The notes below the pieces were generated by a model. That model saw only the letters and a program-made list of their open reading frames with translations, did not search any database and was not told the DNA's origin. Made by a program: the position numbers and the translations under genes. From contig NZ_ALXE01000022.1 in assembly GCF_000295955.2 (NCBI RefSeq), positions 124,001 to 188,000 on the forward strand: DNA of 64,000 nt. Direction: 5' to 3'. This DNA comes from Pantoea sp. A4. GTDB lineage: Bacteria > Pseudomonadota > Gammaproteobacteria > Enterobacterales > Enterobacteriaceae. Below, in pieces: positions 29,593 to 38,445 of the stretch (position 1 is the first letter of the stretch; every line of letters starts with the position of its first letter).

Positions 29593-29608
29593 TGTGATGC
29601 CAGTCGCC
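29593..29608 (-). promoter_or_regulatory. Possible CRP site near the manXYZ promoter
   Basis: TGTGA-TGCCAG-TCGCC: one perfect CRP half-site and one weak half, directly next to the candidate Mlc operator. E. coli manXYZ is CRP-activated, so the placement is sensible, but the second half-site is poor. Confidence 0.3.
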
Positions 29609-29734
29609 AAACAACACTGAAAAAAACTTAAATTTGCAGCTGTTAATCTTCTGAATTTGCAATCTTTTGTAAAAATCGTAATTTTTTTTGATCCCGGTCA
29701 GGTAACTGATACATTAAGCACTTCTATTTAATTC

Positions 29735-29888
29735 AGGAGTAACGGGCAGCAGCCCACTTTATGGACCGTCACCGACGTAGCTTTACCCCCTCTTTGTGCC
29801 AGCAGGCACACACGCTGATACATCTCTTCTGTCAGACCGCCCATGATCGGGTGCGTTTTCGTTCAATCCGTTCACCGTTCAGGAGTCA
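29735..29888 (+). other. Structured leader of yoaE, possible riboswitch
   Basis: About 150 bases before yoaE with several local hairpins: GGGC-AGCA-GCCC (29747-29758), GTGCC-AGCA-GGCAC near 29800, and a later CTGTCAGACC segment. It opens with GGAGTAAC. The opening motif and the TerC-family gene downstream recall the yybP-ykoY manganese riboswitch that controls alx in E. coli, but I cannot fold it into that consensus by eye. Confidence 0.3.
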
Positions 29889-29891
29889 TTG

Positions 29892-31457
29892 ATGGAAATC
29901 CTTCTCGACCCCTCAATCTGGGCAGGTTTGTTAACGCTTATCGTGCTGGAGATTGTGCTCGGCATCGATAACCTGGTATTTATTGCCATTCTGGCAGAGA
30001 AGTTGCCGCCGAAGCAGCGTGATAAAGCCCGCCTGATTGGTTTATCGCTGGCGCTGGTCATGCGTCTGGGCCTGCTTTCTCTGATCTCCTGGATGGTCAC
30101 ACTGACCCGCCCGCTGTTTAGCGTCGGCATGTTCAGTTTCTCCGGCCGTGACCTGATCTTACTGGTCGGGGGTATCTTCCTGCTGTTCAAAGCCACGATG
30201 GAGCTGCATGAACGGCTGGAAAACCGTGGCATGGAGCAGCAGGGCAATCGGAACTACGCCAGTTTCTGGGCAGTAGTGATTCAGATTGTGGTGCTGGATG
30301 CGGTGTTCTCACTGGATGCGGTGATCACCGCTGTGGGTATGGTTAACCACCTCCCGGTGATGATGACGGCGGTTGTGATTGCAATGGGTATTATGCTGTT
30401 GGCGTCGAAGCCGTTAACCCGCTTCGTCAACGCGCACCCTACCGTGGTGGTGTTGTGCCTCAGCTTCCTGTTGATGATCGGTTTGTCCCTGCTGGCTGAA
30501 GGTTTCGGCTTCCATATTCCGAAAGGTTACCTGTATGCGGCGATCGGCTTCTCGATTCTGATCGAGCTGTTTAACCAGATTGCACGACGCAACTTCATTC
30601 GCCATCAGTCACATCGTCCGATGCGTGAGCGCACGGCGGAAGCCATTCTGCGCCTGATGGGCGGCCGTAAGCGCCAGCAGGCGCCAGCGGAAGAGGGAAC
30701 TGCGCTGGCGGTTGAAGTGCCCCATGAGGCGTTTAAAGATGAAGAGCGCTACATGATTAACGGTGTATTAACGCTGGCTTCCCGCTCGATCCGCAGCATC
30801 ATGACGCCGCGTGGCGATATTTCGTGGGTGGATGCCAGTCGTTCAGTGGATGACGTCCGTATGCAGCTGCTGGATACCCCACACAGCCTGTTCCCGGTGT
30901 GTCGCGGCGAGCTGGATGAGCTGATCGGTATTGTACGTGCTAAAGAGCTGTTGGTGGCGCTGGATCACGGTATGGATGTGGCGACCTTTGCCGCGGCCAA
31001 CCCGGCGATTGTGGTGCCGGAAACGCTGGACCCCATCAATCTGTTAGGCGTACTGCGTCGCGCGAAAGGCAGTTTTGTCATCGTCACCAATGAGTTTGGT
31101 GTGGTACAGGGGCTGATTACGCCGCTGGATGTATTAGAAGCGATTGCCGGTGAGTTCCCGGACGAAGACGAAACGCCAGATATCATCGTTGATGGCGATG
31201 GCTGGCTGGTCAAGGGGGGCACCGACTTGCACTCCCTGCAGCAGCTGTTGGACTACTACGAACTGGTGAAGCCAGACGACCAGCACGCCTCACTGGCGGG
31301 TTTACTCATCGCGCAGAAAGGGCAGTTGCCGCAGGCGGGTGAAGTCATCGATATGCCACCCCTGCATTTCCAGGTGCTGGAAACCACGGACTACCGCGTA
31401 GATCTGGTGCGCGTCACGCGGGATAAACCCCACGACGAAGAGCACCACGAAGCGTAA
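29892..31457 (+). CDS. yoaE: YoaE, TerC-family membrane protein with CBS and CorC domains
   Basis: 521 residues. TerC module (1-230, about seven helices) with the acidic metal-type motifs '[12 protein letters not shown]' and '[11 protein letters not shown]'; two CBS repeats (about 290-410; '[13 protein letters not shown]'); CorC/HlyC C-terminal domain (430-515; '[13 protein letters not shown]'). E. coli YoaE has the same architecture. TerC members are linked to metal (Mn2+) export and metalation of exported proteins. ATG 29892 follows AGGAG by 7 bases; a TTG one codon earlier is rejected. Confidence 0.95.
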   Translation: MEILLDPSIWAGLLTLIVLEIVLGIDNLVFIAILAEKLPPKQRDKARLIGLSLALVMRLGLLSLISWMVTLTRPLFSVGMFSFSGRDLILLVGGIFLLFKATMELHERLENRGMEQQGNRNYASFWAVVIQIVVLDAVFSLDAVITAVGMVNHLPVMMTAVVIAMGIMLLASKPLTRFVNAHPTVVVLCLSFLLMIGLSLLAEGFGFHIPKGYLYAAIGFSILIELFNQIARRNFIRHQSHRPMRERTAEAILRLMGGRKRQQAPAEEGTALAVEVPHEAFKDEERYMINGVLTLASRSIRSIMTPRGDISWVDASRSVDDVRMQLLDTPHSLFPVCRGELDELIGIVRAKELLVALDHGMDVATFAAANPAIVVPETLDPINLLGVLRRAKGSFVIVTNEFGVVQGLITPLDVLEAIAGEFPDEDETPDIIVDGDGWLVKGGTDLHSLQQLLDYYELVKPDDQHASLAGLLIAQKGQLPQAGEVIDMPPLHFQVLETTDYRVDLVRVTRDKPHDEEHHEA

Positions 31458-31589
31458 TTGTCCTCCACGGCAGCAGGGAAGCTGCCGGTTCTGACGTCGT
31501 CTCTGCTGATTTCACAAGTGTCATGACATTGTCAGCAACTTGTGGCAGGTTAAAGGGGTCTTGTTTCTCAGACTATCAAGGAGAGCACC

Positions 31590-31772
31590 ATGCGCGACTA
31601 CTCAGGATTTATGCACGAAGACGACACTTCGCTGGATGTGATGGAAGAGAGCATTATTAGCGTCAATCTACCGGGCCGCACGCACGCCAGCCTGAATCAA
31701 CAGATTGCCGACAGCGCGACGGGCTGGGATCTCGCGGGTCTTGATCCTGTGACGCCACATCACCACCACTGA
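31590..31772 (+). CDS. Small acidic protein of unknown function ending in four histidines
   Basis: 60 residues, strong ribosome site AAGGAG 7 bases before the ATG. Acidic first half (HEDDTSLDVMEE), soluble, no signal peptide, and a terminal HHHH that could bind metal. I do not recognise the family. It stands alone between yoaE and sfnG, with a GGCAGC/GCTGCC hairpin upstream (31469-31486). Likely real because of the ribosome site and the sensible composition. Confidence 0.55.
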   Translation: MRDYSGFMHEDDTSLDVMEESIISVNLPGRTHASLNQQIADSATGWDLAGLDPVTPHHHH

Positions 31773-31919
31773 ACACGGTTTCTGTCGCATCCGCAACAGC
31801 GCACTGGCAATGTTGTTGCGAATGCGGCTTCCCCTCTAAACGTGATGCTCTAGCTTTTCTATTTAAATCAATATCTTATAAAACTTTCATTTCTGGCACG
31901 AACTCTGCTTATCTCCTGT

Positions 31920-31967
31920 TATACCAAAATAAAACATTTCGTGATTTGAAAATTCATTTTGGTTATA
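31920..31967 (+). promoter_or_regulatory. Inverted repeat in the sfnG promoter
   Basis: Left arm TATACCAAAAT (31920-31930), right arm ATTTTGGTTATA (31956-31967); the arms are inverted copies with one extra base in the right arm. About 65 bp upstream of sfnG. Could bind a LysR-type sulfur regulator (CysB/Cbl) or another dimeric regulator. Confidence 0.45.
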
Positions 31968-32029
31968 TATCGCGTCTGCCAGGTTACAGACCGGCGGGTG
32001 TGTTTCACACCGAGAAATGAGGTAATGCC

Positions 32030-33130
32030 ATGTCCACTTCTTCTGCCCGTCAGCCGTTGCAGTTTGCCTACTGGGTGCCAAATGTGTCTGGCGGGTTGGT
32101 CATCAGCCAGATTGAACAGCGTACCCACTGGGGTGCGGAATATAACCGCCAACTGGCGAAAATTGCCGAACAGGCAGGATTTGATTACGCCCTGACGCAG
32201 ATCCGCTTCACCGCCGGATATGGTGCAGAGAACCAGCATGAATCGGTGACGTTTTCTCAGGATTTATTGAGCCACACCACAAAGCTAAAAGTGATTGCGG
32301 CCCTGCTGCCCGGCCCGTGGAACCCGGTGCTGGCGGCGAAGCAAATTGCCACCATCAGCCATCTGTACGGTCCGCGCATTGCGGTCAACATTGTCAGCGG
32401 CTGGTTTCGTGGGGAATTTAAGGCGATTGGTGAACCCTGGCTGGATCATGAAGAGCGTTACCTGCGGTCGGAAGAGTTTATCCGCTGCCTGCGCGGGATC
32501 TGGCGCGAAGAGCATTTTACCTTCGCGGGAGATTTTTACCGCTTCCGTGACTACGCATTGAAGCCGAAGCCCCTCGACCCGCTGCCAGAAATCTTTCAGG
32601 GCGGCAGTTCGCGTGCGGCACGGGATATGGCAGCACGCGTATCAGACTGGTACTTCACCAATGGCAACACCCCGGAAGGCGTAGCAAAACAGGTGGCAGA
32701 TATCCAGACCAAGGCCAGACAGCAGCAACATGCGGTGAAGATCGGTCTGAATGGTTTTGTGATTGCTCGGGAGACTGAAGCGCAAGCCCAGGCCGTGTTG
32801 GCAGAAATTATTGCTAAAGCCAACCCTGACGCCGTTAAGGGCTTCCAGCATGAGGTGAAAAATGCGGGCAGCGCGTCACCTGAAGGCGAGGGGAACTGGG
32901 CCGCGTCTTCGTTCGACGATCTGGTGCAGTACAACGACGGCTTTAAAACCAACCTGATTGGCACCCCTCAGCAAATTGCTGAACGCATCATGGCGTTAAA
33001 ACATGCCGGTGTGGATCTGCTGCTGTTGGCGTTCCTGCATTTCCAGGAAGATGTGGCCTTTTTTGGTCGCGAAGTGATCCCGCTGGTGCGCGAGCTGGAA
33101 CGTCAGGAAGAGGCGGCTGCCGTACTCTAA
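32030..33130 (+). CDS. sfnG: SfnG-type FMNH2-dependent dimethylsulfone monooxygenase
   Basis: 366-residue luciferase-like flavin monooxygenase. Opening 'FAYWVPNVSGGLVISQIEQRTHWG', then 'HESVTFSQDLLSHTTKLKVIAALLPGPWNPVLAAKQ' and 'NIVSGWFRGEFKAIGEPWLDHEERYLRSEEF' match SfnG, which converts dimethylsulfone to methanesulfinate for sulfur scavenging. It needs a flavin reductase; none is in the window. Ribosome site GAGGTAA. SsuD-like alkanesulfonate monooxygenase is the alternative, but the N-terminal motif favours SfnG. Followed by a GC-rich hairpin (about 33137-33158). Confidence 0.85.
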   Translation: MSTSSARQPLQFAYWVPNVSGGLVISQIEQRTHWGAEYNRQLAKIAEQAGFDYALTQIRFTAGYGAENQHESVTFSQDLLSHTTKLKVIAALLPGPWNPVLAAKQIATISHLYGPRIAVNIVSGWFRGEFKAIGEPWLDHEERYLRSEEFIRCLRGIWREEHFTFAGDFYRFRDYALKPKPLDPLPEIFQGGSSRAARDMAARVSDWYFTNGNTPEGVAKQVADIQTKARQQQHAVKIGLNGFVIARETEAQAQAVLAEIIAKANPDAVKGFQHEVKNAGSASPEGEGNWAASSFDDLVQYNDGFKTNLIGTPQQIAERIMALKHAGVDLLLLAFLHFQEDVAFFGREVIPLVRELERQEEAAAVL

Positions 33131-33303
33131 ATTTCCCATGGCGCGCCAGCCCTGGCGCGCTGCATTCCTCCGGAAGAGAACCGACAGGTACAACCCGCTA
33201 AAAGCCTTTACTCCCCCGCCGTCATCGCTTGTAATAGCCCCTAAATACGATAATAACATCAGCCGTTTTTTAATTAAAAACCCAGCGGTTTAGTTGAGGT
33301 GAT

Positions 33304-33933
33304 ATGAGCAGCGTTAAATTTCCCCCCACCATGAGCAAAAAAGATCGGGTTGCTATTGCCGCGACAGAGGTGTTCCTGACCCACGGTTTCAGCGCCGCCA
33401 CTACGGACATGATCCAGCAGGCGGCGGGCGTCTCGAAAGCCACCGTGTATGCCAGCTGGAGCAGCAAAGAGGCGCTGTTCTCAGCGGTGATTGAGCAGCA
33501 GTGTGCGCAAATGTCGCTGCGGGTACAGGCGATCCAACCGACGAAAGATAATGTGGTGCGCACCTTAAATGAACTTGGGCAGGCCTATCTGGCGATCGTC
33601 CTGTCGCCTGTCGCGCTTGCCTTGTTTCGTGTGGTCAGCGCAGAAGCGCCAAGGTTTCCGGCACTGGCCCGTACTTTCTGGCAAAGTGGCCCAGTGACGA
33701 TAGCGGCAATTGTGGCAGAACGGCTGGCCGAAGCCGTCGCCGCTGGAGAGCTGGATGTACAGCGAACCGGTGTGAGCGCGGCGGCCGTGCAGTTTGTCAG
33801 CTTGCTGAAAGGCGAGGCACAGATGGAATGCCTGATGCATCCGCAATCGGTGCCTTCAGAAGCACAGGTGGAACGTTGGGTTGAGCAGGCCGTAGGCACT
33901 TTCCTGGCGGCCTTTTCTCCTGAGCGAGATTGA
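33304..33933 (+). CDS. TetR/AcrR family transcriptional regulator
   Basis: 209 residues. HTH domain 14-60 ('AIAATEVFLTHGFSAATTDMIQQAAGVSKATVYASW'), ligand-binding C-terminus resembling the AefR-type domain ('TFWQSGPVTIAAIVAERL'). GAGGTG ribosome site. A 14-bp palindrome TTTTTAATTAAAAA lies at 33267-33280, 24 bp upstream, and may be its operator. No efflux gene is adjacent; sfnG upstream and the phosphodiesterase operon downstream (convergent, 4 bp apart) are possible but unproven targets. Confidence 0.85.
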   Translation: MSSVKFPPTMSKKDRVAIAATEVFLTHGFSAATTDMIQQAAGVSKATVYASWSSKEALFSAVIEQQCAQMSLRVQAIQPTKDNVVRTLNELGQAYLAIVLSPVALALFRVVSAEAPRFPALARTFWQSGPVTIAAIVAERLAEAVAAGELDVQRTGVSAAAVQFVSLLKGEAQMECLMHPQSVPSEAQVERWVEQAVGTFLAAFSPERD

Positions 33934-33937
33934 GGGG

Positions 33938-34768
33938 TTAATCAATCAGTCCGTTGGCATCATAAAACGGCCACGGGCCGGGATAATGGCCAATGGGGAG
34001 ATAGTGGGTGGTGGTGCCTTGCTGCGCCACCCATCGATGCAGCAAGAGGCCCGCCGGTTCCAGCACAAAATGCGCCGGGCTCGCCGGAGTGAAATCAGGC
34101 GCGACCTGGTGCGAGGTACCGGGCGCGCTGCACACCACTTTCCCTGCCAGTTGCGAAACCATAAACCGATGCACATGGCCACACAGTACGCGTTCCACCT
34201 GCGGTGCCAGGGATAAGGTTTCCGCTAACCGCGCGCTATCACGCAGATTCTGCCGATCCATATGATCAATCCCGCTGATAAACGGATGCTGATGCAGCAG
34301 CACAATGGTAGGTTTATCCGGTTGTTGGGCTAACACCGTGCCTAACCAGTCAGCGCGTTGTGCACAAAACTCCCCCCAGGACTGACCAGGCACTGTGGTA
34401 TCCAGTGCCACGATCCGCACCGGGAAGTCATCCACCACCCAGTTAATAAACTCCCCGTCCTGCGGCAGCCAGCTTTTGTCGGCAAAGGCACGGCGAAAAG
34501 CCGATCGCTCATCGTGATTGCCGGGAATGGCAAACCAGGGTAAATCCAGCTGATCGAGAAGCGCACGGGCTTCGGCATACTCTTCATCACGACCAAAATC
34601 GGTTAAATCGCCGGTGATGACCACCGCATCCGGGGCGGGGCGCAGCTGGTTCAGTTGGTCAATGCACTGCTGTAAGGCCTGTTGCGTATCCACTTTCTGA
34701 TAAGAGAGGCGGCCAGCGGCTTTAATGTGCAGATCGCTGATATGGGCCAAAACGAAAGACGTGGTCAA
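33938..34768 (-). CDS. GpdQ-like metallophosphodiesterase
   Basis: 276-residue cytoplasmic calcineurin-fold enzyme. Metal motifs in order: 'HISDLHI', 'GDLTDFG', 'GNHDE', 'LLHQHPF', 'GHVHR'; the end 'HYPGPWPFYD' resembles the K. aerogenes glycerophosphodiesterase GpdQ, which hydrolyses phosphodiesters including glycerophosphodiesters. Start taken as TTG 34768 because AGGAG lies 6 bases upstream and homology begins there; length then equals GpdQ (274). Last gene of the six-gene LacI-controlled ABC operon, 10 bp after the ATPase stop, so the imported solute is probably a phosphodiester. CpdA (cAMP phosphodiesterase) is a more distant relative. Confidence 0.8.
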   Translation of the reverse strand: MTTSFVLAHISDLHIKAAGRLSYQKVDTQQALQQCIDQLNQLRPAPDAVVITGDLTDFGRDEEYAEARALLDQLDLPWFAIPGNHDERSAFRRAFADKSWLPQDGEFINWVVDDFPVRIVALDTTVPGQSWGEFCAQRADWLGTVLAQQPDKPTIVLLHQHPFISGIDHMDRQNLRDSARLAETLSLAPQVERVLCGHVHRFMVSQLAGKVVCSAPGTSHQVAPDFTPASPAHFVLEPAGLLLHRWVAQQGTTTHYLPIGHYPGPWPFYDANGLID

Positions 34769-34778
34769 AATGGACTCC

Positions 34779-35753
34779 TTATGAAAGCTGAAACAGGGAT
34801 TCGGCGGCAAACGCGACGCCAACCCGTTGATCGGGACGCCACATCTGGCGCGCTGGACAGTCGACGACAATCACCTCGCCGTTGCTTAATCCCACCTGCA
34901 CGCGCTGCACCGGCCCGAAAAACGTTGCCAGCAGAACGCGGCCCTGTAGCGGGGCTGTGGGGTTATCAACTAACTGCATCTCTTCTGGTCGGCACCAGAA
35001 TTCACCTTGCGGTAGCGTCAGCCGGTTTACTGCACCGATAAAATTCGCCACAAACGGGGTGGCAGGATGGTGGTAGAGATCGCGCGGAGTGGCTAACTGC
35101 TCAATACGACCGTGGCGCATCACCGCGATGCGATCGCCCAACGCCATGGCCTCTTGCTGGTCATGCGTCACATACACGGCGGTAATGGCGAGTTGCTGTA
35201 ACAGCTGCCCAATGTCTTCGCGCAGCTTATCGCGCAGTTTGGCATCCAGCGCGGCCAGCGGTTCGTCAAACAACAGCACCCTGGGACGCGCCGCCAGCGC
35301 ACGGGCGAGTGAAACACGCTGCTTTTGTCCGCCGGAAAGTGCCTGTACCGGACGCTGGGCGAAATCAGCCAGGTCCACCATCGCCAGCATCTCGTTGACA
35401 CGGGCTTCGATCTCCGCTGCGGGCAAGCGCTGTATCCGCAGGCCGTAAGCCACGTTTTGCGCCACGTTCAAATTAGGAAACAGCGCATAGTTCTGGAACA
35501 CCATCCCGACATTGCGTTTTTCAATCGGCAGCGCCGTGACATTGTTCTCGCCAAACCACACTTCACCACCGGCATCGCAGCGCTCAAGGCCGCTGATGAT
35601 GCGTAACGTGGTGGTCTTACCGCAGCCGGAAGGCCCCAGCAGCACCAGGGTTTCCCCGGCTTTTATCTCCAGATCCAGCGGGTGAAGCGCAAACTGGCCG
35701 GGCTGAAAACTGCGTGCGCAGTGGCGCAAGCGAATAGCGACTGGATGAGTCAC
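34779..35753 (-). CDS. ABC transporter ATP-binding protein (PotA/PhnT/UgpC-like)
   Basis: 324 residues. Walker A 'LLGPSGCGKTT' near 38, Q-loop 'FQNYALFPN', signature '[16 protein letters not shown]' near 137, Walker B 'LLFDEPLAALDAKLRD', H-loop 'VTHDQQEA'; a C-terminal TOBE-like domain (about 235-320). Starts with GTG overlapping the upstream permease stop by 4 bp (GTGA), so translation is coupled. Energises the importer of this operon. Confidence 0.92.
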   Translation of the reverse strand: MTHPVAIRLRHCARSFQPGQFALHPLDLEIKAGETLVLLGPSGCGKTTTLRIISGLERCDAGGEVWFGENNVTALPIEKRNVGMVFQNYALFPNLNVAQNVAYGLRIQRLPAAEIEARVNEMLAMVDLADFAQRPVQALSGGQKQRVSLARALAARPRVLLFDEPLAALDAKLRDKLREDIGQLLQQLAITAVYVTHDQQEAMALGDRIAVMRHGRIEQLATPRDLYHHPATPFVANFIGAVNRLTLPQGEFWCRPEEMQLVDNPTAPLQGRVLLATFFGPVQRVQVGLSNGEVIVVDCPARQMWRPDQRVGVAFAAESLFQLS

Positions 35754-36547
35754 AGTGAAATCTCCCGTGAACGGCGTGGGCGAGCCAAAGCATGCATCGC
35801 CAACAGCAGTGGAATAATCATGACCAGGAACAGGGTGGTATAGGCAGAACCCATCTCCAGTCGCATCGAGGCATAGCTATCCGCCAGCCCGACCGGCAAG
35901 GTTTTGGTTAACGGGGTGTGCAGCATCCAGGTAATATTGAATTCACCAATGGACAGGGTAATGACCATAAATGCCCCGGCCAGCATCCCGGAGACGGCAT
36001 TGGGCACCACCACGGTGAGAAAGCGGCGCAGTGGACCGGCACCCAGGCTGGCGGCGGCCTCTTCCATTGACTTCACATCGATAGCCTTCAGCACTGCCAG
36101 TACCGGACGCACCATAAACGGCAGCGTAAACAGCACGTGACCAATAAGAATAAACAGCCAACTCTGGCGCAGTTCGCCAATTCCGCCATACACCAACAGC
36201 AGCCCCAGCGCGGTTGCCAACCCTGGAATTGCCACCGGCAACATCAGGCACTCTTCAATGATGGCGGCCCAGCGCGATGAACTTCGCAGTAATCCCCACG
36301 CGGCGGGCACGCCCAGTAGCAAAGTGACGGCCAGACAGCTCAGCGCGATAAGCAGCGAGAGCCAGAAGGTATTGGCATACATCGCCCAGACTTCCGCGAT
36401 CCAACGCAGCGTCAGCCCGCTTTTCAGACCGACAAAATAGTTTTGGGTGAAGCCTGCCATCACGGACATCACCACCGGCACGATTAAAAACAGGCAGACC
36501 AGCAGCGTGAACACCAGTTGCAGGCTAAACAACCGTGAGCGATTCAT
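35750..36547 (-). CDS. ABC transporter permease 2 (PotC/PhnV-like)
   Basis: 265 residues with six hydrophobic spans; EAA loop 'KSMEEAAASLGAGPLRRFLTVVVP' near residue 165. Starts at ATG 36547, overlapping the preceding permease stop as ATGA; a longer frame upstream lies inside that gene. Second membrane subunit of the phosphodiester-type importer. Confidence 0.9.
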   Translation of the reverse strand: MNRSRLFSLQLVFTLLVCLFLIVPVVMSVMAGFTQNYFVGLKSGLTLRWIAEVWAMYANTFWLSLLIALSCLAVTLLLGVPAAWGLLRSSSRWAAIIEECLMLPVAIPGLATALGLLLVYGGIGELRQSWLFILIGHVLFTLPFMVRPVLAVLKAIDVKSMEEAAASLGAGPLRRFLTVVVPNAVSGMLAGAFMVITLSIGEFNITWMLHTPLTKTLPVGLADSYASMRLEMGSAYTTLFLVMIIPLLLAMHALARPRRSREISL

Positions 36548-37422
36548 AGGGAAGCTCCTGAACGCTGACCATCGAAGCGGCGAGTGACAATCAGTGCACA
36601 CCAGGTCACCAGCCCCATGATGACCGAAAGCGCGGCAGCAGTAGCAAAGTTGGCGTAGTTAGTGAACTCGCCATAAATGGTTAACGGCAGCACGTTGAGA
36701 TCGGTGCCCAGCGTAAAAGCGGTGCCGAAAGCCCCCATGCTGGTGGCAAAGCAGATCGCGGCGCTTGACCACAATGCCGGCGCAAGACCGGGAACAATCA
36801 CATCCCAGATGATGCGCCAATGGCTGGCACCCAGAGAACGCGCGGCTTCTTCCAGACTGCGGTCGAGCTTTTCACAGGCCGCGATCAGCGTCATGACCAC
36901 GCGTGGAATCGAGAAGTAGAGATAGCCGAGGAACAGCCCCATCAGGCTATAGGCAAACACCCAACGTTCGCCAAACAGTGACAGACCGAGCTGCGCAAAC
37001 AGCCCCTGACGCCCGCCGAGCATGATGATGAAAAAGCCGACCACCACGCCGGGGAAGGCCAGCGGGAAGGTGATCAACGCCAGCAGCAGGCCTTTACCGG
37101 CAAACTGCTGGCGCGCAAGGAAACACGCCACAATGGCAGAAATCGCCACGGCGACCAGCGCAACTAACGCCGAGAGCGCCACGGTCACGCCAAGGCTTTC
37201 AAGGTACTGCGGTTGGCTTATGACGGTCCAGTAGGCGTTCTGGTGCGTGCTGTTATCGGGCTGGCTGCCCAGCACCACCAGCCAGCCAAACGGCAGCAGC
37301 CAGAAGGCGCAGAACACCGCGATCGCTGGCGTTAATGCCAGCAGCACGGGGCGCGGCAGCGTTTTGCGCCAACGCCCCCCCGTGAGGGAGGACGTGGTGC
37401 CCTGTTGCCAGGTCTCAGACAT
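36544..37422 (-). CDS. ABC transporter permease 1 (PotB/PhnU-like)
   Basis: 292 residues, six or seven hydrophobic segments, EAA loop 'DRSLEEAARSLGASHWRIIWDVIVP' near 190. ATG overlaps the binding-protein stop by one base (TAATG). Pairs with the downstream permease. Confidence 0.9.
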   Translation of the reverse strand: MSETWQQGTTSSLTGGRWRKTLPRPVLLALTPAIAVFCAFWLLPFGWLVVLGSQPDNSTHQNAYWTVISQPQYLESLGVTVALSALVALVAVAISAIVACFLARQQFAGKGLLLALITFPLAFPGVVVGFFIIMLGGRQGLFAQLGLSLFGERWVFAYSLMGLFLGYLYFSIPRVVMTLIAACEKLDRSLEEAARSLGASHWRIIWDVIVPGLAPALWSSAAICFATSMGAFGTAFTLGTDLNVLPLTIYGEFTNYANFATAAALSVIMGLVTWCALIVTRRFDGQRSGASL

Positions 37423-38423
37423 TACTTCACCTCACGCAGGTACTGCGCGGAGAAGGCTTTTTGCGCTTCAGCCATCTGCTGATAGTTCACGGTACGAGCG
37501 CGAGCATAGTCGCTGTCCGGCAGGAACTGCGCTTTGGCGGTGGCTGACATGGCGCTCTCACGCACCGGACGAAGCCAGGCATTCGCCCAGATCGCCTGAC
37601 CGCGATCGGACAGCACATAGTCGATCACTTTTTTGCCCTGTTCGCTGTGCGGCGCGTTGTTAACCAGGCCAATCACGTACGGCACTTTGATACTGCCTTC
37701 CTGTGGGATCACAAAGACCACATTGGCTTTGTCTTTATAGCGGGCGCGATAGGCGTTGAAGTCGTAATCCAGCATGATCGGAATTTCACCGGACAACACG
37801 CGGGCATAGGCGGTCTGCTTCGGTACGATCGGCTCGTTTTTCATGAGCTGTTTAAAGTAGCTGATGCCAGGGGCGAAGTTTTGCAGGGTGCCGCCTTTTG
37901 CCAGGTTCACCGCCACCGCAGCGGCGTAGCCGACAAAAGCACTGGCCGGATCGAGATAGCCGATCATCCCTTTATACTCTGGCTTGAGCAGGTCATCCCA
38001 TGAACGGGGGACGGGTGCGCTATTCAGCGCGTCCACATTGACCATAAAGCCGATGGTGCCGGAGTGCAGCGCGATCCATTTGCCATCGGGGTCTTTCATA
38101 TCGGCGGGAATGCTGTCCCACACGGCGGGCTTGTAGCTCGCCAGCACGCCGGATTTTGCCGCCTCAATACCAAAAGTGACGCCGAGATAGGTGACATCAG
38201 CCACCGGATGCGCCTGCTCGGCGACGATCTGCGCCAGCGCCTGACCGGAGTTTTTATTGTCTTGCGGCACCACAATGCCGGTATCTTTGGCGATGGCTTT
38301 CAGTTGCGTCCCCCAGTCAGCCCATTCAGGCGGACAGTTGTAGCAGACGGCGGTAGAGGCCTGTGCTGAAGTCGCCAGTACAAGGCCGCCCAGCAGACAG
38401 AATGACGTCAGAGCTTTATTCAT
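37422..38423 (-). CDS. Periplasmic ABC binding protein (PotD/PhnS-type)
   Basis: 333 residues with signal peptide 'MNKALTSFCLLGGLVLATSAQA'. Mature protein opens 'STAVCYNCPPEWADWG', then extracellular-solute-binding type 1/6 features such as 'DVTYLGVTFGIEAAK' and 'YKGMIGYLDPASAFVGYAAA'. The two cysteines near the mature N-terminus are unusual for the family. Related binding proteins bind 2-aminoethylphosphonate, Fe3+ or polyamines; the GpdQ-like enzyme in the operon points to a phosphodiester. Start chosen at the signal peptide Met. Confidence 0.87.
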   Translation of the reverse strand: MNKALTSFCLLGGLVLATSAQASTAVCYNCPPEWADWGTQLKAIAKDTGIVVPQDNKNSGQALAQIVAEQAHPVADVTYLGVTFGIEAAKSGVLASYKPAVWDSIPADMKDPDGKWIALHSGTIGFMVNVDALNSAPVPRSWDDLLKPEYKGMIGYLDPASAFVGYAAAVAVNLAKGGTLQNFAPGISYFKQLMKNEPIVPKQTAYARVLSGEIPIMLDYDFNAYRARYKDKANVVFVIPQEGSIKVPYVIGLVNNAPHSEQGKKVIDYVLSDRGQAIWANAWLRPVRESAMSATAKAQFLPDSDYARARTVNYQQMAEAQKAFSAQYLREVK

Positions 38424-38445
38424 GGTGTTCCCCGGTGTTGGTCGA

